From assembly GCF_004681965.1 (NCBI RefSeq), contig NZ_SMLL01000001.1:434001-498000 (forward strand): a stretch of 64,000 nucleotides of DNA, written 5' to 3'. This stretch comes from Ramlibacter rhizophilus. GTDB taxonomy: Bacteria > Pseudomonadota > Gammaproteobacteria > Burkholderiales > Burkholderiaceae_C. The notes under the pieces are model-generated. The model saw only the letters and a program-made list of their open reading frames with translations. It was not told the DNA's origin and made no database searches. Within the stretch, counting starts at the first letter, position 1; every line of letters starts with the position of its first letter. A program made the translations under genes and the position numbers. Positions 44,001 through 52,348 of the stretch are shown here, in pieces.

Positions 44001-44190
44001 GCTCTCGCCCTTGCTCTTCGAGGCCGACCGCCCCGGCACCGAGATCCTGCACCCGGTCGCCGTCGTGATCTTCTCGGGCCTCATCACCTCGACCCTGCTC
44101 GACTCGTTTTTGACCCCCGCGATGGTCAAGCTGTTCGGGCGGGGTCCCATTGAAAACCTCGTGGCCCAGTCGGGCTCCGAAGCTTACTGA
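41077..44190 (+). CDS. czcA: RND heavy-metal efflux pump, CzcA/CusA family
   Basis: 1037 residues, full length. The start MFDWLVKSSLANRLIALVGA and the segment VDVFPDLNKPTVTVQAEAGG are standard. The transmembrane helix 4 region reads GLTIAIGGLVDDAVVGVENV, with two adjacent aspartates for proton transfer. VALIFLILYSRYKSAALAGI and LVGFITLAGIAIRNGIMKVS match helices 9-11. The motif differs from the DFGxxxDGAVVMVE of classical Co/Zn/Cd pumps, so the ion specificity is uncertain despite the operon. Proton-driven export from periplasm or cytoplasm through CzcBC. Confidence 0.92.
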   Translation: MFDWLVKSSLANRLIALVGAVVLMAYGLFVLVQMPVDVFPDLNKPTVTVQAEAGGMAPEEVEQLITVPLETAMGGIPGVESIRSVSSVGLAFVYVTFDWKTDIYRARQMVGERLSVAREQLPQGVDHVAMGPVSSIMGEIMTVALPIDPAKISPMAVREYADFVVRPRLLTIPGVAQVVPIGGEVRQYQVQPDTARMSALGITVENVEEAVKGFSANTSGGFLELNSREYLIRNIGRTTRIEDLQRLPVGYRSGQPILLSQVASVSFAPAIKRGDAGYNGKPAVLLGVQKQPDADTVKLTNRVEEALAGFKASLPPGMGAPMVTMRQASFIEASVNTLQGKFLAAAFVVAGVLYLFLMNVRTTVIALTAIPLSVMITALVFKYFGFSINTMTLGGLTIAIGGLVDDAVVGVENVLRRLKMDRQAHPEHRMGPLELIAKATLEVRSAIVIATVIIVLVLMPLFFLPGIEGRLMQPLAVAYIVSLLASMLVSVTVTPVMCYYLLPKMGSLDHGDTKAQAWLKARYERGLAKVLAAPKAWVVTGAVAALVAAAAVPFFPTTFLPPFNEGVALVGLRLNPGTTLAESARIGAVAETNLRAVPEVEHVGRRSGRAELDEHAEGVHVSELDVKLKRSDRSVEEIYADLRSRVSALPAAIGIGQPISHRIDHMLSGVRTQIAIKIFGDDLDTLRGQAEALRQRLSRIEGVVDLEVEKQVLTPQIKVRVDYDKAASYGLPAAKLLRELQMMIDGEKVAQIVEGSRRFDLVLRLPESARGMEGLRNLMIDTPAGRVPLSQLAVVEESDGPNQISRDDGRRRIVISANAQGRALSDVVADIRQAAAEAKLPEGYFVTIGGQFQAQEEASRLIGLLSIASVALIFLILYSRYKSAALAGIIMANIPLALVGAVFGLWLSGQPLSVAALVGFITLAGIAIRNGIMKVSHYVNLCAFEGESFGDKMLARGSLERLTPVLMTALVAALALSPLLFEADRPGTEILHPVAVVIFSGLITSTLLDSFLTPAMVKLFGRGPIENLVAQSGSEAY

Positions 44191-44222
44191 TTCCGTTTCA
44201 ACCACCACCAAAGGAGCTACCC

Positions 44223-44594
44223 ATGAAAATCAAAACCATCCTCGTCGCCGCCGCCGTCGCGCTCGCCGCGCCCGCCTTCGCGCAGAAGGACGACCACTCC
44301 GCCAAGCATGGCGGGATCTTTGTCGAGACCAAGGCGCTCGACTTCGAGATCGTCGCCAAGCCCGATCTGATCCAGGTCTACGTCGGCGACCACGGCAAAC
44401 CGGTGAAGCTCGACGGCGCCAAGGGCAAGGTGACGCTTCTGAACGGCAGCGAGAAGACCGAGGTCGACTTGGCGCCCGCCGGCGACAAGCTCGAGGCCAA
44501 GGGATCGTTCAAAGTGGCCAAGGGCACCAAGGGCATCGCCTCGGTGACCTTGGCCGGCAAGAGCGCCGCCACCGCCCGCTTCGAGGTGAAATGA
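44223..44594 (+). CDS. Small periplasmic protein of the czc operon
   Basis: 123 residues. Signal peptide MKIKTILVAAAVALAAPAFA, then KDDHSAKHGGIFVETKALDF and a small beta-domain (LIQVYVGDHGKPVKLDGAKG). AAAGGAGCTACCC precedes ATG 44223. Such HGG-containing small periplasmic proteins accompany czc pumps; they may bind metal. No experimentally named family that I recognise. Confidence 0.78.
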   Translation: MKIKTILVAAAVALAAPAFAQKDDHSAKHGGIFVETKALDFEIVAKPDLIQVYVGDHGKPVKLDGAKGKVTLLNGSEKTEVDLAPAGDKLEAKGSFKVAKGTKGIASVTLAGKSAATARFEVK

Positions 44595-44947
44595 TGAACC
44601 CCCGCCTCCTTCTTCTGATCGGGGCGGCCGCGGCCCTCGCCGGCTGCGCCTCGAATCCCGTGTTCGAGGGCGGCCGGGCTTGGAGCGACGGCTGGCGCGA
44701 AGGCAAGGTCGAGAAGGTCGGCTCGGCCGCCGAGCTCGGCTACCGGCAGTCTTACGACTGCCGCTATCGCGACGACGGCGCGGGGCGCGAGGCGCCGGGG
44801 CGCTTCGCCGTCGTGGCGGTCCAGAACATGGGCAAGCACCGCCACGTCGTCGCGCCGGTGGAGCCCGGCCGGGAGCCCAAGGAAGGCGACCAGGTTCTGA
44901 CGAACCTGCGTGGCTGCGCGCCGCCGATCGCGAGGGCCGGCAAGTGA
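44591..44947 (+). CDS. Small lipoprotein of the czc operon
   Basis: 118 residues. LLLLIGAAAALAGCASNP is a type II signal with lipobox LAGC. The mature part carries two later cysteines (DCRYRDD and RGCAPP), which could form a disulphide. ATGATG at 44591 overlaps the previous stop, and its own stop overlaps the start of the CDF gene (GTGA), so it is embedded in a coupled operon. Outer-membrane anchoring is expected. Function unknown. Confidence 0.72.
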   Translation: MMNPRLLLLIGAAAALAGCASNPVFEGGRAWSDGWREGKVEKVGSAAELGYRQSYDCRYRDDGAGREAPGRFAVVAVQNMGKHRHVVAPVEPGREPKEGDQVLTNLRGCAPPIARAGK

Positions 44948-45909
44948 GCGAGGGCGAAGGCCACGGCCATGGCCACGGGGGCAGCCACGGCGGACACAGC
45001 CACGCCGGAGGCGCGCACGTCCACGGCGGCGGCGGCAACCTGGCCGTGGCCTTCGCCCTCAATCTCGCCTTCACGCTCATCGAGTTCGCGGGGGGACTCT
45101 GGACCAACAGCATCGCGATCCTCTCGGACGCCGTGCACGACCTGGGCGATTCGATCTCGCTGGGCCTTGCGTGGCATTTCGACCGCGTGGCGCGCAAGGG
45201 GCGCACGCCTCGGAACACCTACGGCTACCGGCGCTACGCGCTGCTCGGAGGCCTGATCACCGCGTTCGTCCTGGTGATCGGCATCTCCTTCGTGCTCTGG
45301 AATGCCGCGGGGCGCCTGTTCGACCCGCAGCCGGTGAACGCGCAGGGGATGATGGTTCTGGCGGTTCTCGGCGTCGCCTTCAATGGAGCCGCGGTGCTGC
45401 GCGTGCGCAAGGGCTCGTCGCTGACCGAGCGCGTGGTCAGCTGGCACCTCTTGGAGGACACGCTGGGCTGGGTCGCGGTCCTCGTCGGCGCGGGCGTCAT
45501 GAGCGTGTGGAACTTGCCGATCATCGATCCGCTGCTCTCGATCGGCATCTCGCTCTTCGTGCTGTTCAACGTCGCGCGCACGCTGCGGCAGTTTTTCTGG
45601 GTCTTCTTGCAGCGCGCGCCGGCGGGCTTCGACGTGGAGGAGTTCGAGCGCGAGGCGCGGCTCATCCCAGGGGTCGCCGAGGCGCGCCACACCCACAGCT
45701 GGTCGATCGACGGCCAGAGCCATGTGCTGACCACCCACCTCGCGATGAAGCCGGACGCTTCGCCCGAGCAGATCTCGGGAGCGAAGGCGGCCACCCGGGC
45801 TTTGCTCGACGCGGAGGCCTTCGAGCACGTCACCATCGAGATCGACGCCGCCGGCGAGGAGGCGGGCCACCGGGGCACGAAGGAAGCGAAAGAGGAGGGC
45901 GGCCAATGA
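44944..45909 (+). CDS. czcD: Cation diffusion facilitator, CzcD/ZnT family
   Basis: 321 residues from GTG 44944. A long His/Gly-rich N-terminus (GEGHGHGHGGSHGGHSHAGG) is followed by six membrane segments. The metal-site residues are in NSIAILSDAVHDLGDSISLG (H-x3-D type on helix 2) and VVSWHLLEDTLGWVAV (H-x3-D on helix 5). The C-terminal domain includes RHTHSWSIDGQSHVLTTHLA. It exchanges protons for Zn, Co or Cd at the inner membrane and feeds metal to the periplasm for the Czc pump. Last gene of the run, followed by a hairpin terminator. Confidence 0.9.
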   Translation: MSEGEGHGHGHGGSHGGHSHAGGAHVHGGGGNLAVAFALNLAFTLIEFAGGLWTNSIAILSDAVHDLGDSISLGLAWHFDRVARKGRTPRNTYGYRRYALLGGLITAFVLVIGISFVLWNAAGRLFDPQPVNAQGMMVLAVLGVAFNGAAVLRVRKGSSLTERVVSWHLLEDTLGWVAVLVGAGVMSVWNLPIIDPLLSIGISLFVLFNVARTLRQFFWVFLQRAPAGFDVEEFEREARLIPGVAEARHTHSWSIDGQSHVLTTHLAMKPDASPEQISGAKAATRALLDAEAFEHVTIEIDAAGEEAGHRGTKEAKEEGGQ

Positions 45910-45944
45910 CGCGCCGACGCGAGGCGCATGAGCGCGTGGAGAAG

Positions 45945-45973
45945 CCCCGCCGCCCGGGCGCGCGCGGGGTTTT
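45945..45973 (+). terminator. Terminator after czcD
   Basis: CCCCGC and GCGGGG form a stem across a GC-rich loop, followed by TTTT (45970-45973), 35 bases after the czcD stop. Confidence 0.65.
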
Positions 45974-45995
45974 CGCACGGCGCGCCGCGTCGGCG

Positions 45996-46325
45996 TCAAT
46001 CCATGGACACCGGCGCGCCCACGCGCCGGGCGTTCCACGTCGGGTGCATCTGGGCGCGCAGCAGCTCGGCCTCCACCTCGGCGCGCGAGAGCTTGGACTG
46101 GAAGCTCGTCGGCGACGCGCCGACGCGCAGCTGCGCCCAGCTCGGGTGGGCCTTGGCGGCCATGAGCTCGGCGCGCACCTGCTCGCGGGTGAGGCCTTGC
46201 GACGCGTGATCGGGGTGGACCGTGTAGCCCATTTCGGTGTTCGCCCCGTGGATCACTTGGCCGGCGAAGGCGGGAGCAGCGGCGGCGAGGCAAGCGAAGG
46301 TGGCGAGAAGGGTCTTGGCTTTCAT
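45996..46325 (-). CDS. DUF4148 family periplasmic protein
   Basis: 109 residues. Signal peptide [20 protein letters not shown], then two copies of the short DUF4148 repeat: [20 protein letters not shown] and [32 protein letters not shown] precedes the start. The family is small, abundant in Burkholderiales and of unknown role, often beside metal or stress regulators. It is divergent from the response regulator at 46478 and may be one of its targets. Confidence 0.85.
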   Translation of the reverse strand: MKAKTLLATFACLAAAAPAFAGQVIHGANTEMGYTVHPDHASQGLTREQVRAELMAAKAHPSWAQLRVGASPTSFQSKLSRAEVEAELLRAQMHPTWNARRVGAPVSMD

Positions 46326-46477
46326 GGAAATCTCCTTGGTGGTTGCGCGCGGCGCCGCGAATCGCGCTTGCGATCTGCGCGCCGCGAATCCAAGTTTGCG
46401 AAACCGACGCGGACAGGAAGCGAACAAGAGGATTACAAGCGCGCAATGTCGAGCCAGGCGGGCGGGAGGCGCGCGCC

Positions 46478-47155
46478 ATGAAGCTGCTGGTGGTCGAGGA
46501 CGAGCCCAAGCTGAGCGCCTATCTCTCGAAGGGATTGGGCGAGCAGGGGTTCGTCGTCGACGTCGCGCGCGACGGCATCGACGGCAGGCACTTGGCCGTG
46601 GAGGGCGACTACGACTTGGTGTTGCTCGACGCGATGCTGCCGGGGATCGACGGCTTCGCGGTGCTCTCCGCGATCCGCAAGGCCAAGGACACGCCGGTGC
46701 TGATGCTCACGGCCCGCGACAGCGTAGAGGACCGGGTCCGCGGGCTGCGCGCCGGCGCCGACGACTACTTGGCCAAGCCGTTCGCGTTCTCCGAGCTTCT
46801 CGCTCGCGTCGACGCCCTGCTGCGCCGCGTCGGAAACGGGCGCCTCGAGCGGAGCTCCCATCGCTTGGCCGATCTCGAAGTGGATCTGATCAAGCGCAAA
46901 GCTTCCCGGGCGGGGCGGCGGCTCGACCTGACCGCCAAAGAGTTCGCCTTGCTCGCGCTTCTGCTGCGCCGGCGCGGCGAGATCCTCTCGCGGACTGTTT
47001 TGGCGGAGCAGGTCTGGGACATGAACTTCGACAGCGACACCAACGTCGTGGATGTCGCGGTGAGGCGCTTGCGCGCCAAGTTGGACGACCCGTTCGAAAC
47101 GAAGCTGCTGCACACGGCTCGGGGCATGGGCTACGTGTTGGAGGAGCGCGCGTGA
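46478..47155 (+). CDS. czcR: OmpR-family response regulator (CzcR/CusR-like)
   Basis: 225 residues. Receiver domain with phosphoacceptor D51 in [12 protein letters not shown], acidic pair at VVEDEP and lysine in [20 protein letters not shown]. The C-terminal winged helix ends [20 protein letters not shown] and [16 protein letters not shown], the usual heavy-metal regulator ending. It should bind promoters of the efflux genes when phosphorylated by the kinase whose gene overlaps its stop codon (GTGA). Confidence 0.9.
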   Translation: MKLLVVEDEPKLSAYLSKGLGEQGFVVDVARDGIDGRHLAVEGDYDLVLLDAMLPGIDGFAVLSAIRKAKDTPVLMLTARDSVEDRVRGLRAGADDYLAKPFAFSELLARVDALLRRVGNGRLERSSHRLADLEVDLIKRKASRAGRRLDLTAKEFALLALLLRRRGEILSRTVLAEQVWDMNFDSDTNVVDVAVRRLRAKLDDPFETKLLHTARGMGYVLEERA

Positions 47156-48618
47156 CGATGCAAGCGAAGCCTCATTCGTTGCGATGGAGGCTCTCGTGGC
47201 TTTTCGCCGCGTTGACGATGCTCGGCTTCGGGGCGCTGAGCGGGGCCATCTACGCGGCCTCGGCGTCGCACTTGGCTCGCAAGGCGGAGGCGGAGCTCGG
47301 TCGGAAAGTGGCGCTGGTCAGCGGCCTGGTCCAAGAGGCCGCGAGCACCGGGGACGAGGCGGCCATGCGCCACAAGCTGGCCGAGTTCTTCGCCGCCCAC
47401 GACGACATGCGCGTCACGCTGTTCGGCGCCGACGGGGCGGTGGCGTTCCAAAGCTCCGGCGATCCACGGCGCGCGCCGCATCTGGCGGCGAGGTTCGACG
47501 CTCCGGCGGGCGCGCTCGGCGGCCGCGTCGCCTCGGGCTCGATCCAGATGGACCGAACGCAGGACGAGGAGCTGCTGTCCGGATTGGCCTGGCTTCTAGT
47601 GGCGGCCACCTTCGTCGGCTCGCTGTCGGTCTGCGCATCCGCTTTCTGGCTCACGCGCCGAACCATGCTCCCGCTGTTCGACCTGGCGCGGCAAACGCGC
47701 GAACTCGGCGCCGAGCGGCTGTCAGGCGCGCGACTGTCGATGGAGCGCTCCGTCGAAGAGCTCATGCCGTGGGTCGACGAGTTCAACGCGCTGCTGTCGC
47801 GGCTCGACGGCGCCTACCGGCAACTCGAGGCTTTCAACGCCGACGTGGCGCACGAGCTGCGCACCCCGTTGACGACCCTGATGGGGCAGACCGAGGTGGC
47901 GTTGAGGCGGCCGAGATCCCCCGAAGCGTTGCGCTCCGTCCTGGAATCGAACTTGGAGGAGCTCCAGCGCCTGTCGGGGATCGTCAACGACATGCTTTTT
48001 CTCGCGCGCGCCGACGGCGGAGAGATCGCGCGCGCCTCGCCTCCGGCGTCCCTTCGAGAGCAGGCGATCACGGCGGTCGAATTCCACGAGGCCGCGCTGG
48101 CCGAGGCCGGATTGGAGGCGCGCGTCGATGGCGACGCGCTCGCGAGCTTCGACGCCGGCCTCGTGCGGCGGGCGCTGTCGAATCTTCTGGGAAACGCCAT
48201 CCGGCATTCGGACGAGGGCTCGACGATCGCGTTGCGCGTGGACGCCGGCGCCGGCTGCCCGCGAGTCAGCGTGTCCAACCCCGGCGCGCCGATCCCTCCG
48301 GACGCGCTGCGCCGGATGTTCGACCGCTTCTACCGCGGGGAAGAGCCGCGGTCGGGGGGCTGCGGGCGCCACGGCCTGGGGCTGGCGATCGTCGCGGCCA
48401 TCGCGGGCATGCATGGCGGGCGCGCTTTCGCCACCAGCGCAGGCGGCGTCACCACGGTTGGATTCACCATCGGGGCGGCCGCGCGCAAGCACGACGCCGA
48501 TTCGAGGCGAACAGCCCGTCGCGATCTGGGCGAGCCCACCGGAGAGGGCGAAGCTCGGCGCGCCGCCCTAGCAGAGTTCGAGGGTGGCCAGCCTGGCGTC
48601 GCTGGCGTCGCCAATTGA
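47152..48618 (+). CDS. czcS: Heavy-metal sensor histidine kinase (CzcS/CusS-like)
   Basis: About 488 residues from GTG 47152 (ATG 47158 is an alternative). Membrane helices at about 12-35 ([20 protein letters not shown]) and 145-165 ([20 protein letters not shown]) flank a periplasmic sensor. The HAMP-like linker is followed by [20 protein letters not shown] with the phosphorylated histidine, then [11 protein letters not shown] and [17 protein letters not shown] of the ATPase domain. Metal in the periplasm is the expected signal. Full length, all boxes present. Confidence 0.88.
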   Translation: MTMQAKPHSLRWRLSWLFAALTMLGFGALSGAIYAASASHLARKAEAELGRKVALVSGLVQEAASTGDEAAMRHKLAEFFAAHDDMRVTLFGADGAVAFQSSGDPRRAPHLAARFDAPAGALGGRVASGSIQMDRTQDEELLSGLAWLLVAATFVGSLSVCASAFWLTRRTMLPLFDLARQTRELGAERLSGARLSMERSVEELMPWVDEFNALLSRLDGAYRQLEAFNADVAHELRTPLTTLMGQTEVALRRPRSPEALRSVLESNLEELQRLSGIVNDMLFLARADGGEIARASPPASLREQAITAVEFHEAALAEAGLEARVDGDALASFDAGLVRRALSNLLGNAIRHSDEGSTIALRVDAGAGCPRVSVSNPGAPIPPDALRRMFDRFYRGEEPRSGGCGRHGLGLAIVAAIAGMHGGRAFATSAGGVTTVGFTIGAAARKHDADSRRTARRDLGEPTGEGEARRAALAEFEGGQPGVAGVAN

Positions 48619-48637
48619 TGCGAGGAAGGACCGTCCG

Positions 48638-48856
48638 ATGCGCCCAGGGTTGGTGAGCTACGAGGTGGGGGTGGTGCTCTTGATCGTCTGGCTCGCCGTC
48701 GTAGGCGCCGTGGTCGTGGGCTACTTCCTGCTGCGAGGCTGGCGCGGGCGCCATCCCGCGAAGAAGGCGCCCCGCGAGAAGTCTTACAGCGAGAAGCTGG
48801 TGCGGCGGCTCGCGCGGCGCCGCCAGCGCGAAGCGTGGGGATCTAGAAAGCCCTAG
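48638..48856 (+). CDS. Small membrane protein after the kinase
   Basis: 72 residues. One membrane helix (VGVVLLIVWLAVVGAVVVGY) near the N-terminus and a very basic cytoplasmic tail (LVRRLARRRQREAWGSRKP). AGGAAGGA lies before ATG 48638. Unknown family; probably co-transcribed with the kinase. Confidence 0.6.
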   Translation: MRPGLVSYEVGVVLLIVWLAVVGAVVVGYFLLRGWRGRHPAKKAPREKSYSEKLVRRLARRRQREAWGSRKP

Positions 48857-48896
48857 GCGCGTCGGCGGCGCCTTGCCCGAGGGCCCATGCGAGCTT

Positions 48897-49379
48897 CTAC
48901 GCGCCGCCTCCGGCGGAAACGGGCCGGCGCTCGGCGAGCAGCTTTCGCCAGCGCCACTGTCTGTGGCGGTAGAAGAGGCTGGCGAAGGCCCAGACGAAAG
49001 GCGTCCTCCATCCGGCTTCGATCGACACGCGGTCCCGGTAGACGCAATCGCGTCCCGCGTCCTGGATCGTGATCAAATGATCCCAGCGGGCGACAAGCGC
49101 GCTGTGGCCGTCGTCGCGCAACGCGAAGATCCCCGCCGGGCTCGCGGGATACGAGATGACGATCGCTTGCTTGCCCATCGGAATCCATCCAAAGAGCGAC
49201 AACCGCACCCAGTAAGTCCCCGGCTCCCATATCCGCGGCAGCTCGGGGGGCGACGCCGCCCGGAACTTCACTAAAGGCGCCGCCACGCGCAGCAGCTGAT
49301 CGGAGGTCTTCGCCAACGCGACCACCTCGGCCGCGCGCGCCGGCAACCGGGTCTCAAGCTCCACGATCCATGCTTTCAT
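48897..49379 (-). CDS. SRPBCC-like hypothetical protein
   Basis: 160 residues. TSDQLLRVAAPLVKFRAASP near the start and the regular strand pattern that follows (YWVRLSLFGWIPMGKQAIVI, LVARWDHLITIQDAGRDCVY, RDRVSIEAGWRTPFVWAFAS) resemble polyketide-cyclase-like SRPBCC proteins. Its ATG overlaps the lspA stop (ATGA at 49376-49379), so it is the third gene of the cadA-lspA operon. Function unknown; a hydrophobic ligand is typical of the fold. Confidence 0.72.
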   Translation of the reverse strand: MKAWIVELETRLPARAAEVVALAKTSDQLLRVAAPLVKFRAASPPELPRIWEPGTYWVRLSLFGWIPMGKQAIVISYPASPAGIFALRDDGHSALVARWDHLITIQDAGRDCVYRDRVSIEAGWRTPFVWAFASLFYRHRQWRWRKLLAERRPVSAGGGA

Positions 49380-49951
49380 GTCGGCTCCCGCCTGCCTGCC
49401 CGCTCCGCCCCGGACGCGGAAGGCTGCGCGCCCGAGGGTTTGAAGGAACTGGCCACCAGGCAAGCCGCGCCCAGGCAGATGGCGACGTCGGCGACGTTGA
49501 AAGCCGGCCAATGCCAGCCGGCCCAGTGGAAGTCCAGGAAGTCGGTGACCGCGCCGAAGGCGAGCCGGTCGATGGCGTTGCCAACGGCGCCGCCCAGGAT
49601 CATGCTGTAGGCGAAGGCATCGAGGCGCGCGCGCTTGGCGCTCAGCATCCAAGCGAGGAGCGCCGAAACCACGAGCGCGAGAGCGACGAAGAAGTGACGC
49701 TGCCAGCCGCCGGCGTCCGCGAGGAAACTGAACGCGGCGCCCGCGTTCCTCGCGGAGACGAGGTTGAAGAAGGGCGCGAGCGGCGTCGACTCGCCTTCGA
49801 CCATCCGGGCGCGCACCAAGGCTTTGGTGGCAAAGTCGGCCGCCAGAGCGCAGGCGGACAGCGCCAGCCAAGGAAGAGCGGTGCGCGGCCGCTCGGACAA
49901 AGCCGCCGAGCTTCGCGTCGCGAGCGCGTCGTGGGCGTCCACGTCACGCAC
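49376..49951 (-). CDS. lspA: Lipoprotein signal peptidase (LspA)
   Basis: 191 residues with four membrane segments. The catalytic aspartates are in GGAVGNAIDRLAFGAVTDFL and WPAFNVADVAICLGA, the two conserved LspA boxes. It cleaves prolipoprotein signal peptides at the inner membrane. An extra lspA coupled to a P-type ATPase is characteristic of lead/cadmium resistance operons (PbrC in Cupriavidus), so it is likely a resistance-specific copy rather than the housekeeping enzyme. It overlaps cadA by 8 bases. Confidence 0.92.
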   Translation of the reverse strand: MRDVDAHDALATRSSAALSERPRTALPWLALSACALAADFATKALVRARMVEGESTPLAPFFNLVSARNAGAAFSFLADAGGWQRHFFVALALVVSALLAWMLSAKRARLDAFAYSMILGGAVGNAIDRLAFGAVTDFLDFHWAGWHWPAFNVADVAICLGAACLVASSFKPSGAQPSASGAERAGRREPT

Positions 49952-52268
49952 CCCCGCGCTCGTCGGAGCGCTGGCCGCCGAGAAGCCGCAAGCCGTTGGC
50001 CACCACCAGCAAGCTCGCGCCCATGTCGGCGAAGACGGCCATCCACATGCTCGCGTCGCCGAACACGGCCCAGGCGAGGAACACGGACTTGACGCCCAGG
50101 GCGAAGGCGATGTTCTGCCACAAAATGGCGTGGGTCCTGCGCGAGAGGCTCACCGTCTCGGCGACGCGGCGCAGGTCGTCGTTCATGATGACGACGTCGG
50201 CCGCCTCCATGGCCGTGTCGGTGCCGGCCGCGCCCATGGCGAATCCGACGTCGGCCTGGGCGAGCGCCGGCGCGTCGTTGATGCCGTCGCCGGTCATGCC
50301 CACCGCCCCGTAGCGCTTCTGCATGTCGCGGATGGCGTCGAGCTTGGCTTCCGGCAGCAGGTCGCCGCGCGCGTCGCCGATGCCGGCCTCCTTGGCGATC
50401 GACCGCGCGGTCGCCTGGTTGTCGCCGGTGAGCATGACGGAGGCCACGCCCAGCTTGGCGAGGTCCGATATGGCGGTCCGCGAGCTCTCCTTGATGGTGT
50501 CGGCCACCGCGAACAAACCCAGGACTCCAGAGGCGCCGGCGAGCATCGTGATCGTGCGGCCTTGCGACTCGTGGCGCGAGAGCTCGGCTTCGAGCTCGGG
50601 GCCGCAGAGCCCGCGCTCGTGCATCACGCGGTGGTTGCCAAGCAAGAGACGCTCGCCCTCGACGGAGCCTTCGACCCCGCGCCCGGCCAGGGCGTTGAAG
50701 TCGTCGACCGAGGGGACTTCAAGCGCGATCCCCGCGGCGATCGCCTTCGACACGGGATGGTCCGAGCGCGAGGCCAGCGCCGCCGCCAGGCGCTTGGCGC
50801 GGCCCTCGTCGGCGCCGCCCCAGGCCTTGAAGTCGACCAGGCGCGGTTTGCCCTCGGTGATGGTGCCGGTCTTGTCGAGAGCTACGGCTTTGAGCAGGCG
50901 CGCTTGCTCAAGGAAGGTGCCCCCCTTGACAAGAATGCCGCGGCGAGCCGCGGCCGACAGTCCGCTGACCACCGTCACCGGCGTCGAGATCACCAGCGCG
51001 CAGGGGCAGGCGATCACGAGCAGCACGAGCGCCTTGTAGATGGATTCCAGCCACGCGGCGCCGGCGAGCCAAGGCAGCAGGACGGCGGTGGCCACCGCGA
51101 TCGCGAAGACGGCGGGCGTGTAGACCGCGGCGAAGCGGTCGACGAAGCGCTGGGTGGGCGCGCGCGCGCCTTGCGCCTGCTCGACGGCATGGATGATGCG
51201 CGCGAGCGTCGTGTTGGCCGAGGCGGCCGACACCCGGAATTCGATCTCGCCGGTCTCGTTGATCGTCCCGGCGAAGACCTGGTCGCCCGGCGACTTGTCC
51301 ACCGGGATGCTCTCGCCGGTGATCGGCGCCTGGTTCACGGCGCTCTCGCCCCTGATCACGACCCCGTCGAGCGCGACGCGCTCGCCGGGGCGCGCGCGCA
51401 CGATCGCGCCCACCGCGATCTCAGCCGCGGGCCTCTCCGCCCAGGACCCGTCGGCAGATAGCGTCAAGGCCTTCTCGGGAGCCATGTCGAGCAGGTCCTT
51501 GATGGAGTTCCTGGCGCGGTCGACCGCGCGCGCCTCGATGAGCTCGGCGATGGCGTAGAGCGCCATGACCATGGCGGCCTCCGGCCATTCGCCGATGAAG
51601 AAGGCGCCGGTGACCGCCACCGACATCAGCGCGTTGATGTTGAGCTTGCCGCGGAACAGGGCGGCCATGCCCTTCTTGTAGACGTCGAGTCCCGACAGCC
51701 AGATGGCGACGGCGGCCAGAGCCATCCCCGCGATCTTCCAAGGCAGAGCCTCGGGAGCCAGGAACGACACGGCCTCCGCGCCGACGGCGAAAGCCAGCGC
51801 GAAGCCCAGGCGCTTGGCCCCGGCCTCCGGCTCGTGGCCATGGTCGTCCGCCGCTCCCGTCCGCGCGGCAAGCTCAGGCGCGTCGAGCGGCTGCGGGTCG
51901 AAGCCCGCCTTGCGGATGGCGTCCAAGGCCGGAGCGAAGGCCGCCGCGTCGGCGTCGATGCGCAGCTGCCGGGCCCCGAGCTGGAACCCCAGCGAGCGCA
52001 CCCCGGCGACCTTTTCCAACGCGCGGCGAATCTCGGACTCCTCGGAGCTGCAATCCATCGTCGGTATGCGGTAGAGCCGAGCGGCAGCCGAGCCAGGGGC
52101 GTCCGGAGCAACTCTTGGGGACGTCTCGCCGCGGCAGGATCTCGCCGCTGCGCTTGGCGGCGCCGCCTCGCAGCAGGGGTCCGGCTTGGATGGCGCGCAG
52201 CAAACGACGGGCTGTGAGGGCGCGCAGCACGCGTCGACTTTGACCGAGGGTTGGCTTCTTGCTTTCAT
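49944..52268 (-). CDS. cadA: Heavy-metal P1B-type ATPase (CadA/PbrA-like)
   Basis: 774 residues. The N-terminus bears three CC pairs (residues 14-15, 23-24, 32-33), then an HMA domain with MDCSSEE (71-77). The membrane core has the CPC motif in VIACPCALVISTPVT, phosphorylation site ALDKTGTITEGKPR, and hinge MTGDGINDAPALAQADVGFA. CPC with the MDC..EE-type HMA fits Zn/Cd/Pb exporters. It pumps metal from cytosol to periplasm. The gene is divergent from cadR and transcribed from a MerR-type promoter; lspA and an SRPBCC-like gene follow. Confidence 0.94.
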   Translation of the reverse strand: MKARSQPSVKVDACCAPSQPVVCCAPSKPDPCCEAAPPSAAARSCRGETSPRVAPDAPGSAAARLYRIPTMDCSSEESEIRRALEKVAGVRSLGFQLGARQLRIDADAAAFAPALDAIRKAGFDPQPLDAPELAARTGAADDHGHEPEAGAKRLGFALAFAVGAEAVSFLAPEALPWKIAGMALAAVAIWLSGLDVYKKGMAALFRGKLNINALMSVAVTGAFFIGEWPEAAMVMALYAIAELIEARAVDRARNSIKDLLDMAPEKALTLSADGSWAERPAAEIAVGAIVRARPGERVALDGVVIRGESAVNQAPITGESIPVDKSPGDQVFAGTINETGEIEFRVSAASANTTLARIIHAVEQAQGARAPTQRFVDRFAAVYTPAVFAIAVATAVLLPWLAGAAWLESIYKALVLLVIACPCALVISTPVTVVSGLSAAARRGILVKGGTFLEQARLLKAVALDKTGTITEGKPRLVDFKAWGGADEGRAKRLAAALASRSDHPVSKAIAAGIALEVPSVDDFNALAGRGVEGSVEGERLLLGNHRVMHERGLCGPELEAELSRHESQGRTITMLAGASGVLGLFAVADTIKESSRTAISDLAKLGVASVMLTGDNQATARSIAKEAGIGDARGDLLPEAKLDAIRDMQKRYGAVGMTGDGINDAPALAQADVGFAMGAAGTDTAMEAADVVIMNDDLRRVAETVSLSRRTHAILWQNIAFALGVKSVFLAWAVFGDASMWMAVFADMGASLLVVANGLRLLGGQRSDERGGA

Positions 52269-52280
52269 GCTCCAATTGGA

Positions 52281-52305
52281 AAGCTTATAGCCGCTACAGA
52301 GTCAA
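52281..52305 (-). promoter_or_regulatory. MerR-type promoter/operator of cadA
   Basis: On the minus strand TTGACT (52300-52305) is followed by an imperfect dyad CTCTGTAG-CGG-CTATAAGC, the arrangement bound by CadR/PbrR regulators, which retwist promoters with an overlong spacer. It lies between divergent cadA and cadR. Confidence 0.72.
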
Positions 52306-52348
52306 GCGGCGCAGCCGGCCGCCAGGCCGGGGTTGGACAGGAGCGAAC

